Shown in pieces: positions 56,209-64,000 of a DNA stretch of 64,000 nucleotides (positions are counted from its first letter, which is position 1; each line of letters opens with the position of its first letter). The translations under genes and the position numbers were made by a program. Location: NCBI RefSeq assembly GCF_002251855.1, contig NZ_NOXW01000021.1:124001-188000 (forward strand). The letters run 5' to 3'. The stretch comes from Rhodoferax sp. TH121. Its GTDB lineage: Bacteria; Pseudomonadota; Gammaproteobacteria; Burkholderiales; Burkholderiaceae_C. Under the pieces are notes generated by a model. The model was not told the origin of the DNA. It saw only the letters and a program-made list of their open reading frames with translations, and searched no databases.

Positions 56209-56958
56209 ATGAAAACCCATCTCTCGGTCAATCTCAACAAGGTCGCGTTGGTGCGCAACACCCGCCACCTGGGCATTCCCAGCGTCACGCGTGCGGCCTC
56301 GCTCTGCCTGCAGGCGGGCGCCGCAGGCATTACCGTCCACCCGCGGCCTGATGCGCGCCACATTCGTGCGCAAGATGTGTTGGACCTGGCCGAATTGCTG
56401 CAGGCCTGGCCCGACCGCGAGTTCAACGTGGAAGGCAACCCCTTCCATAACCTCATGGACTGCGTGCGTAACCTGCACCAACGCGGCCTGCCGGTGCACC
56501 AGGTGACCTTTGTCCCGGACAGCGAAGGTCAGTTCACGAGCGACCACGGCTGGGTCTTCCCTGATGATGGCGCGCGTCTTCAACCCCTGATTGCGGATGC
56601 GCATGCCCTGGGTTTGCGGGTCAGCCTGTTCATGGATGCCGATCCGTCCGCCATGGCAGCCGCCAAGGCGGTCGGTGCTGACCGCATTGAGCTCTACACA
56701 GAGCCTTTCGCGGCAGCGTGGGGCACTGCGGAGCAGGGCGCCCAATTGGCCCGTTTTGCAGCTGCGGCCCAGGCCGCGCTGGATGTAGGCTTGGGCGTGA
56801 ATGCTGGCCATGACCTGAATCGTGCCAACCTGGCCGCTTTTGCGCAGCAGGTGCCTGGCCTGCAGGAAGTGTCCATTGGCCATGCGCTGATTGCTGACGC
56901 CTTGGAGTTGGGCTATGACGCTACGGTCAAAGCCTACCTGGCGTGTCTGGGCCACTGA
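56209..56958 (+). CDS. pdxJ: Pyridoxine 5'-phosphate synthase
   Basis: 249 residues. Forms PNP from aminoacetone phosphate and deoxyxylulose 5-phosphate. [63 protein letters not shown] and [11 protein letters not shown] are hallmarks. Located recO-pdxJ-acpS as in E. coli. Confidence 0.97.
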   Translation: MKTHLSVNLNKVALVRNTRHLGIPSVTRAASLCLQAGAAGITVHPRPDARHIRAQDVLDLAELLQAWPDREFNVEGNPFHNLMDCVRNLHQRGLPVHQVTFVPDSEGQFTSDHGWVFPDDGARLQPLIADAHALGLRVSLFMDADPSAMAAAKAVGADRIELYTEPFAAAWGTAEQGAQLARFAAAAQAALDVGLGVNAGHDLNRANLAAFAQQVPGLQEVSIGHALIADALELGYDATVKAYLACLGH

Positions 56959-56968
56959 GGAGGCGCTT

Positions 56969-57364
56969 GTGATATACGGCATAGGCACCGACATCTGTGA
57001 CGTACGCCGCATCCGCGCCAGCTTGGACAAACATGGCGAGCGGTTTGCGGCCAAGGTGTTGTCGGATGCCGAATTCACGACGTGGAAGGCGCGCAGCGCC
57101 CGCTGGCCGGAGCGCGGCCTGCGCTACCTGGCCACGCGCTTTAGTGCCAAGGAAGCTTTCAGCAAAGCAATTGGGCTGGGCATGCGCATGCCCATGACCT
57201 GGAAGCTGTGCGAGATCGCCAATGAGCGCAGTGGCAAACCCGTCATTGTGCTGCACGGCGGGCTCAAGGAATGGTGTGAGGGCAAGGCGCTCACGGTGCA
57301 CATCACCGTGACCGACGAGACCGACTACGCGGCCAGCTTTTGCGTGGTGGAAACCACGCCCTAG
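56969..57364 (+). CDS. acpS: Holo-ACP synthase
   Basis: 131 residues. Transfers phosphopantetheine to Acp[14 protein letters not shown] start (GIGxDxxxxxR), [12 protein letters not shown] (here [14 protein letters not shown]) with the magnesium Glu. GTG start at 56969 with GAGGAGGC upstream; 10 bp after pdxJ. Confidence 0.96.
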   Translation: MIYGIGTDICDVRRIRASLDKHGERFAAKVLSDAEFTTWKARSARWPERGLRYLATRFSAKEAFSKAIGLGMRMPMTWKLCEIANERSGKPVIVLHGGLKEWCEGKALTVHITVTDETDYAASFCVVETTP

Positions 57365-57370
57365 CTGAAG

Positions 57371-58015
57371 CTAGAGCTTGCCGTACTGGGTGCCGCCAAT
57401 CATGATGCCGCCGTCCAGCGGCGCGAGGTCGGATCGGTACTCCAGATCGCCTACATGCACGGCGGGCAAGGTAGCGCCGCGTTGCAGGGCCTCCATAAAA
57501 GCCGCTTGCTCCTCTACAGAGATCGGTTGGTAGCCGGCCCGTGACAGTTTGTTCCCCGTCCTTTGGGCCTGGTGGTCCTGCCCGACGGGCGCAAACTCTC
57601 CGCTGCGCGCCGGATCGCTGGCCCGCGCGTGGCGTTCAAACTGGTCTTCCGTTTCACTGACACGCCAGTAGATGCCATCAATCAGGATGCCGAAGCGCTT
57701 GTAGGTGTTGATGCGCATGTCCTGCTCCATCGCAGCAAAACTCTTGGTCTTGCTGTTGGCGCCTGTTACAAAAGACTTGGCCACATCGATCATGGCAATG
57801 AAGCGGTGGTGCCGCTCATCCACGGGCATGACTTTGAAGCGGTACATATGGGACACCACTTCCATGGACAGAAATGTCTCGCGGATGGACTGGTACAAGC
57901 GCTCGCGGCGGTACGCCATGCGCTCCTCCAGCTCCATGCGCCGAACGGTGGGTTCTTCCAGCAGCACCGCCTGGACCGGCGTACTGCGCTCGCGTTTTTT
58001 GAGGAATCCAAACAC
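57371..58015 (-). CDS. Conserved-looking cytoplasmic protein of unknown function
   Basis: About 214 residues, rich in charged helices (RRMELEERMAYRRERLYQSIRETFLSMEVVSHMYRFKVMPVD in pieces), then a second half with QPISVEEQAAFMEALQRG. No known domain recognised. Start is uncertain: a GTG at 58015 gives a plausible VFGFLKKRERS beginning; the frame is open to 58189, but that upstream part overlaps repeat copy K and has no ribosome site. Convergent with acpS, divergent from nagZ. Confidence 0.65.
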   Translation of the reverse strand: MFGFLKKRERSTPVQAVLLEEPTVRRMELEERMAYRRERLYQSIRETFLSMEVVSHMYRFKVMPVDERHHRFIAMIDVAKSFVTGANSKTKSFAAMEQDMRINTYKRFGILIDGIYWRVSETEDQFERHARASDPARSGEFAPVGQDHQAQRTGNKLSRAGYQPISVEEQAAFMEALQRGATLPAVHVGDLEYRSDLAPLDGGIMIGGTQYGKL

Positions 58016-58173
58016 GGTGGGTGGTGTTTCCAAGGCTGTGTGGCTGGGGCGGTGCTGCGTGCGCCGCCATGTGCGGGGAAGTCTATCAGCAGCGTTCGGG
58101 GCAACCTGTAACAAATTGGTGCGCTGCCATGCGGCCCTGACAGGCCGCAGAGGCCTCTTTTTCTTGAGAATAG

Positions 58174-58232
58174 GCATCAAAAATGCCACTAGCCCACGTA
58201 AAATAAGCGCAAGCAGCTCCTAAATACATAGC
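58174..58232 (-). repeat. Dispersed ~58-bp repeat, copy K
   Basis: The reverse complement reads GCTATGTATTTAGGAGCTGC then TTGCGCTTATTTTACGTGGG and CTAGTGGCATTTTT; one of the best-kept members. Between the unknown gene and nagZ. Confidence 0.8.
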
Positions 58233-58249
58233 AAACTACCGCACGCACC

Positions 58250-59353
58250 ATGACTTTCCACGCCCCCCTCATCATTGACATTGCCGGTACTAGTCTCAGC
58301 AGTGTGGACCGCAAGCGCCTCAAGCATCCTTTGGTGGGCGGCTTGATCCTGTTCGCCCGCAACTGGCACAACCGCGAACAGCTCAGCGCGCTATGCCGCG
58401 ACATCAAGAAGGTGCGTACCGACCTCTTGATTTGCGTGGACCACGAAGGCGGGCGCGTGCAGCGTTTCAAGACCGATGGTTTTACCCATTTGCCGCCCAT
58501 GCGCGCGCTGGGTGAGATGTGGTTGCGCGAAGCGGTGGGCACGGCATCCGTCAAAAAAGCGGGCCCCCTGGACGCCACCAATGCCGCCACGGCCACGGGC
58601 TACGTGCTCGGTGCTGAATTGCGCGCCTGTGGGGTGGACATGAGCTTCACGCCCGTGCTGGACCTGGACTATGGCGAAAGCAGTGTGATTGGCGACCGCG
58701 CCTTTGCCCGCGATCCGCGCGTGGTGAGCTTGCTGGCCAAGAGCCTGATGCATGGCCTCCACAAAAGCGGCATGGCCAATTGCGGCAAGCACTTTCCCGG
58801 CCACGGCTTTGTCAAAGCCGATTCGCACACCGAGATTCCGGTCGACAAGCGCAGCCTCAAGGCCATCCTGGCCGACGACGCGGCGCCGTACCGCTGGCTC
58901 AACACCGTCACCAGCAGTGTGATGCCGGCCCACGTGATCTACCCCAAGGTGGATGCTCGACCTGCGGGCTTTTCCAGCACCTGGCTCAACGACATCCTGC
59001 GTGGCCAGCTGGGCTTCACCGGCGCCATTTTCAGCGACGACCTGTCCATGGCCGGTGCCCGCCTGATCGACGGCAAGACGGTGAGCTATACCGAGGCAGC
59101 CGTCGTAGCGCTGAACGCGGGCTGCGATCTGGTGCTGTTGTGCAACCAGTCCATGCCCAGCGCCGAGGGCGGTGGCAAGGCCGTGGACGAGCTAATCGAT
59201 GGCCTGACCGAGGCGCAGCTGAAGGGGCAGTGGCAGCCTCTGGAGGCCAGCGAAGCCCGTCGCCGCGCCCTGCTACCCAGCACGCCAGCCTTGGCTTGGG
59301 ACGACCTCATGGTGCACCCCGAGTACATGCAGGCGTTGGACTGGGTGGCCTGA
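58250..59353 (+). CDS. nagZ: Beta-N-acetylglucosaminidase NagZ
   Basis: 367 residues. Cytoplasmic glycoside hydrolase family 3 enzyme of cell-wall recycling, releasing GlcNAc from GlcNAc-anhydroMurNAc peptides. LICVDHEGGRVQRF, KHFPGHGFVKADSHTEIP (catalytic His/Asp loop) and FSDDLSMAGA (nucleophile Asp) are typical. Followed by the rhomboid gene after ~28 bp. Confidence 0.96.
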   Translation: MTFHAPLIIDIAGTSLSSVDRKRLKHPLVGGLILFARNWHNREQLSALCRDIKKVRTDLLICVDHEGGRVQRFKTDGFTHLPPMRALGEMWLREAVGTASVKKAGPLDATNAATATGYVLGAELRACGVDMSFTPVLDLDYGESSVIGDRAFARDPRVVSLLAKSLMHGLHKSGMANCGKHFPGHGFVKADSHTEIPVDKRSLKAILADDAAPYRWLNTVTSSVMPAHVIYPKVDARPAGFSSTWLNDILRGQLGFTGAIFSDDLSMAGARLIDGKTVSYTEAAVVALNAGCDLVLLCNQSMPSAEGGGKAVDELIDGLTEAQLKGQWQPLEASEARRRALLPSTPALAWDDLMVHPEYMQALDWVA

Positions 59354-59381
59354 GCGCCCAGTGTTTCTGCAGTTGCGCGCC

Positions 59382-59993
59382 ATGCGCTTGCCAGCGCGCT
59401 GGGGTGGGCCGCTGGCGCTGGTTCTTCTCGTTTTGCAGCTTTGGCCTGGGGCCAGCAGCAGTTTGAGGTTTGTGCGTGCAGATTTCATCCATGGTGCCGT
59501 GTGGCTGCCCATCTCCGCACAGTGGGTGCACCTGACTTGGCCGCATGCGATGGTGAATGCGATGTCTGCATTGTTGCTGTGCTGGGCTCTGCGCGGCTGG
59601 GTACCCATGAACGGCCAACTGCTGGCATTGTCGGGGGGCATGGTCGGCGTGGCCTTGCAGTTGGTAATGGATGCCCAATGTGATTACTACGCCGGTGCGT
59701 CTGGAGCCCTGCATGGCGCAGTGGGGGGCGCCGCACTGTACATGTTGACGGCGCCGGGGCGCACCCGGCTGGCAGGGGGGGGCTTGGGTCTGGCGCTGCT
59801 TGCCAAATTAGGGTGGCAAGACGCGGCTTTTGCCGGCTCACCCCATTGGTTGGATATCCCGGTCTACTATCCAGCGCATGGGGCCGGTGCTGTCGGCGGT
59901 GTGGCTGGTGTCGTTGTGTGGCTATTGGTGCGGCGTTGGTACCCCGCGCTGCATCCATCGGCTCACCAGGGCTATCCCGGCGAGCGCCACTAG
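59382..59993 (+). CDS. Rhombosortase-like rhomboid intramembrane protease
   Basis: 203 residues, about six membrane helices. Rhomboid catalytic pair: Ser107 in YYAGASGALHGA and His166 in YYPAHGAGAVGG; His55 and Asn59 in TWPHAMVNAMS give the oxyanion-side H-x3-N. The short form and the GASGALHG context fit RrtA, the enzyme predicted to cut GlyGly-CTERM tails. The subtilase converging on it carries exactly such a tail, and the two 3' ends overlap by 72 bp. An in-frame GTG at 59361 is an alternative start. Rhombosortase assignment is inferred from motif and neighbour. Confidence 0.8.
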   Translation: MRLPARWGGPLALVLLVLQLWPGASSSLRFVRADFIHGAVWLPISAQWVHLTWPHAMVNAMSALLLCWALRGWVPMNGQLLALSGGMVGVALQLVMDAQCDYYAGASGALHGAVGGAALYMLTAPGRTRLAGGGLGLALLAKLGWQDAAFAGSPHWLDIPVYYPAHGAGAVGGVAGVVVWLLVRRWYPALHPSAHQGYPGERH

Positions 59994-61874
59994 TTCTATC
60001 CAGTGCAAGGCACCGCCGCCACCGCCTCCTCCTGTGCTGCTCACCGGGTTGGGGGCCGACACCATGGTGATGGACACCCTGCTGCTGGAGCTGAGGCTGT
60101 TGGACGCAGTCGCCTGGAATTGGAAGGTGATACCTGTGGTGTCTGAGGTGCTGGGCGTCGTAAAACTGGCGCTAAGGCTGTTGGCACCTGTCAGGGTGAC
60201 AGTGGGGCCTGCCATCTGGGTCCAACGCACGTTGCTGATGCTGCCACCGCCCGTGGCTCCCGCTGTAGCATTGCCAGTTAATGTCACCACGGCGCCTCGC
60301 GCTACCGGGTCGGTGCTGCTGGCGCTTGCGCTGGTAGTAGGTGCTGCGTCTGCCAAGACCAAGGCGCTGGCCGCATCTGCGTCCAGCATGCCCGCCCCAC
60401 AGGCCGGCTTGCCGGCACAGTAAGTTCCCGAGGGAAATGCCCTCGCTGAATCGACCAGTCGGGAGGTCAGCTCGTCCACTCCCATGGTAGGTTTGATCTG
60501 CAATAACAACGCGGCAACCCCAGACACCATCGGCGCCGAGAAGCTGGTGCCGCTGCCTGCCACATAGGAGTCGCCAGTGGGAGACGCAGTCGGCCCGTTC
60601 GTTCCACTATTGCTGGTGCCCAAGATGCTGACACCCGGCCCGCTGATGGTAGTGCCTGGCCCCACGTTGGCAAAGCTGGGGCTCCCTCCGTTTTGGGCAT
60701 GGGCGGTCACTGCCAGCACGCCTTTGCAGTTGGCGGGCTGGGTAATGCTGTCGGTGGCGCCCTCATTACCGGTCGAGACGACGACGAGGCTACCCGCTGC
60801 CCGGACGTCGTTGATCGCATCTTGAAAGGTACTGGGGCAGGTACCTTCGCTCCCCAGACTCAAATTCAGAACCTTGGCTGGGTTGGAGTTGATCGGTGTC
60901 CCAGCCACCGACAGACCCGCCGCCCAACGCATGCCAGCAGCAATGTCAGAGAGGTACCCGCCACACACCCCCAGCACTCGCACGGGCAACACTTTGGCCC
61001 CGTAGGCAACACCAACCATCCCTGTGGTGTTGTTGCCAATGGCCCCCACCACACTCGCTACCCGGCTTCCGTGCCAGCTGGAGTTGGAGGTTTTGCAGTT
61101 GTTACGGGTGTCTGTATTCCAGTTGCCCGGGTCAGCAGCGTTGGCATCGCGTCCGTCACCATCGTTGGCCGTGCTGAACGGTGCGTAGGGGAGCGTATCG
61201 AGAGAAATGAAGTCGTAACCCGGCAGGATGTTGGCACCCAGATCGGCGTGTGTGACATAGCCTGAGTCCAGCACAGCCACAACAACACCGCTGCCACTGA
61301 CGGGCTGCGAGCCGGCCGTGAATCTGTTCCAGGCCGCACTGGTGTTCGTGGCTCCGGCATGGGTGGCGGAGGATTGCCAAGCCCACTGACTGGTTCCATA
61401 CTCCGGGTCGTTGGGGGCGAAGTGGGGCAGCACACGTTCGTCAACCTCGGCGTACTCCACATTGGCATCTTGTGCCAGTTGGTGAGCAAGTGCCGTCACT
61501 TCCTCGCGGTTCAAGGCTTGGTCAATGTGCAGTACATGGGTTTGCTCGGACACGGACTTCAGGTAGTCCAGCGCCACGGCTTTCTGTCCCAGCACCTGCA
61601 CGCCACCCGGCACATTCAGCGCACGGATGTGGTCGCGGGTACTGTCCGCAGCAAAGCGTGTCGCCGTTGGTGTCTTGAATTTCACAATCAGCCGTTGGAA
61701 GTTCGACGGCGGCATGGGCAGCTCTGCCGGGCGGGTGCGGCCCTCAGCGTATGTGGCCCGTGGCTCCAACCAGCCCTCCGTCTGCGAGGTGGCGACCCAG
61801 GAAGCCCCCAGCCCTCCAAGCGATGCAACGGCCCATACCAGTATTTTCCAGGTGCGCATGTAGCGGGCCTTCAT
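59922..61874 (-). CDS. Secreted S8 subtilisin-like protease with GlyGly-CTERM tail
   Basis: 650 residues. Signal/anchor near 7-30, then an I9-like propeptide (about 55-150, LIVKFKTPTATRF...VEYAEVDERVL). Catalytic domain: Asp203 (VVAVLDSGY), His268 (SSWHGSRVASVVG), Asn370 (VSTGNEG), Ser444 (GSGTSFSAPMVSGVAALL). A PKD/REJ-like domain spans ~510-605. The tail has seven glycines at 615-621, a membrane helix at ~622-638 and an Arg-bearing end (SRWMQRG), the GlyGly-CTERM sorting signal. It overlaps the lipoprotein stop (ATGA). Confidence 0.92.
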   Translation of the reverse strand: MKARYMRTWKILVWAVASLGGLGASWVATSQTEGWLEPRATYAEGRTRPAELPMPPSNFQRLIVKFKTPTATRFAADSTRDHIRALNVPGGVQVLGQKAVALDYLKSVSEQTHVLHIDQALNREEVTALAHQLAQDANVEYAEVDERVLPHFAPNDPEYGTSQWAWQSSATHAGATNTSAAWNRFTAGSQPVSGSGVVVAVLDSGYVTHADLGANILPGYDFISLDTLPYAPFSTANDGDGRDANAADPGNWNTDTRNNCKTSNSSWHGSRVASVVGAIGNNTTGMVGVAYGAKVLPVRVLGVCGGYLSDIAAGMRWAAGLSVAGTPINSNPAKVLNLSLGSEGTCPSTFQDAINDVRAAGSLVVVSTGNEGATDSITQPANCKGVLAVTAHAQNGGSPSFANVGPGTTISGPGVSILGTSNSGTNGPTASPTGDSYVAGSGTSFSAPMVSGVAALLLQIKPTMGVDELTSRLVDSARAFPSGTYCAGKPACGAGMLDADAASALVLADAAPTTSASASSTDPVARGAVVTLTGNATAGATGGGSISNVRWTQMAGPTVTLTGANSLSASFTTPSTSDTTGITFQFQATASNSLSSSSRVSITMVSAPNPVSSTGGGGGGGALHWIELVALAGIALVSRWMQRGVPTPHQ

Positions 61875-62212
61875 GGATTCCGGATCCGCAGGTCCGCCTC
61901 CACATGGGCCACCTCAGGGCGCGCACGCAGGGCTTGGAGTACGTTCGAAGAGGGTTGGCTGCGTTGTGGCTGCACCGCGTAGACCCACGTGGTGTCCGAG
62001 ACGGCTGCGATGGGCTGTATGTCGGCTGCCAGTGTGGTGCGCAGGTGGGCCAATTCGGCCGTGTTCCAGACCGCTTGCGCCGTGGTGAAACGAATGATGA
62101 GCCGCTGCGCGCTGGCAGCTTGCGCGGGCGGTGCATAGCGCGGTGGCTCCTGGGCGCATGCCGCCATCACCATGGTGATGAAACAGGCCCCCAAACACAG
62201 TCGATAGTTCAC
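61871..62212 (-). CDS. Lipoprotein with subtilase-propeptide (I9)-like domain
   Basis: 113 residues from a GTG at 62212. Signal then lipobox VMAAC (Cys near 18). The body QRLIIRFTTAQAVWNTAELAHL ... VQPQRSQPSSNVLQALRARPEVAHVEADLRI follows the same strand/helix order as the propeptide of the next gene (QRLIVKF...VLHIDQALNREEV...VEYAEVDERV). Could act as a membrane-held inhibitor or folding aid for the protease. Stop overlaps the protease ATG. Homology is judged by eye only. Confidence 0.65.
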   Translation of the reverse strand: MNYRLCLGACFITMVMAACAQEPPRYAPPAQAASAQRLIIRFTTAQAVWNTAELAHLRTTLAADIQPIAAVSDTTWVYAVQPQRSQPSSNVLQALRARPEVAHVEADLRIRNP

Positions 62213-62326
62213 GTGCGGACTCCCTGGAGATGGTCTGTAGCCGCCTGTCTTGCTGACTTTTTGTGCGGCCGCGCACATTGTAGGGCGGCGGCCCCGCGTC
62301 GGGGGTAGTAAGCGGATGTAACGGTT

Positions 62327-62566
62327 TCAGGGGGCGCGGTGCAGGCGGGGGGCGGAGAGCAGGGCCAGGTTGGCGTCGATGGCTTCGTCGAGCAAGCGGT
62401 CTGCAGGCAACTTCTGGGCTTGCATCAGCTTTCGCAGCTGCTGCAGGTCTTTCACCGTGGGCGCCACTTTGATTTGGGCCACGGCGGCTTGGCTGTTGCC
62501 ACTGCGGATGATGGCCAGGACCTTGGTGGCCCAGACGCTTTGGCGGGAGTTGGTGTTTTTGGACAT
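62327..62566 (-). CDS. Small helical protein of unknown function
   Basis: 79 residues (ATG 62566; an upstream ATG at 62587 is possible). Charged and helical (LQQLRKLMQAQKLPADRLLDEAID), no membrane segment, no known family. Codon use matches the core genome. Sits alone between the protease unit and the FecR gene, just downstream of repeat copy J. Confidence 0.55.
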   Translation of the reverse strand: MSKNTNSRQSVWATKVLAIIRSGNSQAAVAQIKVAPTVKDLQQLRKLMQAQKLPADRLLDEAIDANLALLSAPRLHRAP

Positions 62567-62585
62567 GGTGTTCGGAATAAGCCCC

Positions 62586-62640
62586 ATTTTGGCACATAGC
62601 CCTCGCCGAATTTGCGCAGGCAGCTATCAAAATGATAGTG
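62586..62640 (-). repeat. Dispersed ~58-bp repeat, copy J
   Basis: The reverse complement reads CACTATCATTTTGATAGCTG then CCTGCGCAAATTCGGCGAGG and GCTATGTGCC, a good match. It partly covers the region around the small gene's start. Confidence 0.75.
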
Positions 62641-62713
62641 ATTTTCGGTGAAGGCTGTCCAGCAAGCACGACCCCATCCGTTACCATTCCCGTCCTGTAA
62701 CAAGGGGAAATGT

Positions 62714-63169
62714 GTGATCCAAACGGGAATGCGCTGGATACGGCGGGCCGCTGTGCTGCTGGTGGCGGGCCATGCCGCGATGGGCTGGGCACAAGACGTG
62801 CGCAGCGGTACGCTCAAAAACGTGCAAGGCAGTGTCCAGGTCGTCAAGGGCGATGCTGCGCGCCCAGCCGCTCCGGGTGGCGGTGTGGCCGAAGCCGAGC
62901 GCATCGTCACGGGGCCCCAGGGCTCGGCGGTCCTGCTGTTGCGTGACGGCACCCAAATCACCGTAGGTCCCAACTCGCAGGTGGATATCACCCGCTTCCA
63001 GTTTGATGCCACCACCCAGACCGGCAGCCTGACCGTGCAGGTCATTTTGGGCACCATCCGCATGGTGACCGGCTTGCTGGGCAAGCTGCAGCCCGAAAAC
63101 GTGAAGGTGCAGACGCCTTCGTCCACCGTGAGTGTGCGCGGTACCGACTTTATTGTGGAGGTCTTGTGA
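62714..63169 (+). CDS. FecR-domain periplasmic protein
   Basis: 151 residues. GTG start at 62714 with AGGGGAAA upstream; signal peptide ends near GWAQ. The FecR domain is plain: LKNVQGSVQVVKGDA, AEAERIVTGPQGSAVLLLRDGTQITVGPNSQV in pieces, TPSSTVSVRGTDFIVEV. Unlike FecR proper it lacks a cytoplasmic sigma-binding part. FecR/OmpA pairs often precede CHASE2 cyclase genes; here none follows. Confidence 0.9.
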   Translation: MIQTGMRWIRRAAVLLVAGHAAMGWAQDVRSGTLKNVQGSVQVVKGDAARPAAPGGGVAEAERIVTGPQGSAVLLLRDGTQITVGPNSQVDITRFQFDATTQTGSLTVQVILGTIRMVTGLLGKLQPENVKVQTPSSTVSVRGTDFIVEVL

Positions 63170-63768
63170 TGCGCGTTCCTTGGTTCAGTGCTGTGCTGGC
63201 GTGGGTCTTGACGCTGGGGCTGGCGGCCTGCGCGCCGCTGAGCCGGGTCACGCTGTTGCCTGACGCTGACGGCCGCAGTACGGCCGTGCAGGTGCAAGGT
63301 GCCAGCGGTGTGCAGCAGCTGGACCAACCCTATGCTGTGGCCGCTGTGCATCGCACGGGTGCGGTGGACCGCGCCCAGACCACCGCAGACGCGGTGCAGC
63401 AGCAATTTGGCGCCTTGCTGTCACTGCAGCCCCCCGGTGTGCAGCGTTTTGTTCTCCAGTTTGAGCCAGGTACCGCCATGCTGACCCCCGACTCGCAGGC
63501 TCAGCTGCCCAGCATCCTGGCGCAGGCGCGGGCTTTGCCGGGCGGCGAGTTGGTGGTGGTGGGTCATACAGACCGCACGGGGTCACCCCAGGCCAACGAT
63601 GTTTTGTCGTTGCAGCGAGCGCAGGCGGTGCGTGCTCTTTTGGTGGAGCAAGGCTTTCAGCCGGAGCTGATCGAGGCCGTCGGCCGCGGCGAGCGTGAGC
63701 CTCTGGTTCCTACCGAGGCGAATGTGGATGAACCGCGCAACCGCCGCGCGGAAATCATTGTCCGTTGA
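63169..63768 (+). CDS. OmpA-family lipoprotein
   Basis: 199 residues. LGLAACAPL is a lipobox (Cys near 21). The C-terminal OmpA domain binds peptidoglycan: FVLQFEPGTAMLTPDSQAQL, VVVGHTDRTGSPQANDVLSLQRAQAVR in parts, and NRRAEIIV. Overlaps the FecR stop (TGATG; GTG at 63166 also possible). Probably links the outer membrane to the wall. Confidence 0.9.
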   Translation: MRVPWFSAVLAWVLTLGLAACAPLSRVTLLPDADGRSTAVQVQGASGVQQLDQPYAVAAVHRTGAVDRAQTTADAVQQQFGALLSLQPPGVQRFVLQFEPGTAMLTPDSQAQLPSILAQARALPGGELVVVGHTDRTGSPQANDVLSLQRAQAVRALLVEQGFQPELIEAVGRGEREPLVPTEANVDEPRNRRAEIIVR

Positions 63769-63789
63769 CGCAGGTGTAGCGTGGCCAAG

Positions 63790-64000
63790 ATGTCTCTCTC
63801 TGACCTCGGCGGGCTGGTGTACTCCACCGAGGTGGGGCGCACCTGTCCAGTGTGCCGCCAAGCCATTGCATCCTGCACCTGCAAGGCCGTGCAACGCCCA
63901 GTAGGTGACGGCGTGGTGCGCGTGTCGCGCGAGACCAAGGGCCGCGCCAGTAAGGGCGTGACCTTGGTGCGGGGCGTGCCGCTGGACGATGACGAACTGA
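63790..64000 (+). CDS. SUI1/YciH-family translation-initiation-factor-like protein (3' end outside window)
   Basis: At least 70 residues to the window edge. MSLSDLGGLVYSTEVGRTCPVC start, with CPVCR then CTCK as a Cys cluster, and GDGVVRVSRETKGRASKGVTLVRGV leading into the SUI1 fold. YciH can discriminate start codons in E. coli. A GTG at 63781 is also possible as start. Confidence 0.88.
   Translation, partial: MSLSDLGGLVYSTEVGRTCPVCRQAIASCTCKAVQRPVGDGVVRVSRETKGRASKGVTLVRGVPLDDDEL

Noticed and set aside
58016..58189. Extended N-terminus of the unknown gene ahead of nagZ
   Set aside because: The extra codons run through repeat copy K and lack a ribosome site; composition turns Arg/Pro-rich and unlike the rest.

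Overview
The window comes from a chromosome of a betaproteobacterium, most probably family Comamonadaceae (Rhodoferax/Polaromonas/Acidovorax type). This rests on high-GC coding style, family-level protein resemblance and gene order (argH / AlgZ-AlgR-like pair / hemCDXY; yceF / yceD-rpmF-plsX-fabHDG-acpP-fabF / rpoE-rseA-rseB-htrA / lepA-lepB-DUF4845-rnc-era-recO-pdxJ-acpS-nagZ). No species call is possible from the sequence alone. Nearly all of the window is coding. I see no rRNA, tRNA, CRISPR array, transposase or prophage.

Layout. 1-3.4 kb: the end of a sensor kinase, an Old Yellow Enzyme, a DUF1304/TetR divergent pair, an unknown protein and a small GIY-YIG protein. 3.4-9.4 kb: one very large thioester alpha-2-macroglobulin (minus strand). 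9.5-11.6 kb: a secreted three-gene set (DUF3034 outer-membrane protein, periplasmic truncated globin, cupredoxin-like protein). 11.6-13.0 kb: a small A+T-richer accessory patch with a nuclease-fold protein and a large inverted repeat. 13.0-16.3 kb: ECF sigma/RskA anti-sigma divergent from a Tat-exported ferritin-like protein, cytochrome c and DUF3455 lipoprotein. 16.3-18.8 kb: tag behind an apparent SOS box, an XRE-cupin regulator and threonine aldolase. 18.9-31.1 kb: argH, LytS/LytTR two-component pair plus solute-binding protein, ppc, the hemCDXY operon and a degenerate GGDEF protein. 31.1-39.4 kb: rne, rluC, HAD phosphatase, Rieske protein, S49 peptidase, an RsmI-like methyltransferase and yceF. 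39.4-45.8 kb: yceD-rpmF-plsX and the type II fatty-acid synthesis cluster. 45.8-50.1 kb: sigma-E operon with HtrA. 50.5-59.4 kb: the lepA-to-nagZ block of translation, RNA-processing and membrane/cell-wall genes. 59.4-62.2 kb: a rhombosortase-like rhomboid facing a subtilase that carries a GlyGly-CTERM tail, preceded by a lipoprotein resembling the subtilase propeptide. 62.3-64 kb: FecR, OmpA-like lipoprotein and the start of a SUI1/YciH protein.

How genes work together: the fab genes make acyl-ACP using AcpP, later activated by AcpS; RpoE-RseA-RseB-HtrA sense and treat envelope damage; Rnc, Era, Rne and RluC process and modify ribosomal RNA; hemCD make uroporphyrinogen III.

The two signals I find most interesting are (1) the apparent rhombosortase / GG-CTERM subtilase / propeptide-like lipoprotein module at 59.4-62.2 kb, and (2) a dispersed ~58-bp repeat with at least ten recognisable copies on both strands, which supplies intergenic sequence, a terminator, a stop codon (fabH) and parts of coding sequences (era, hemD, fabD). 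A LexA-type palindrome upstream of tag is a third.
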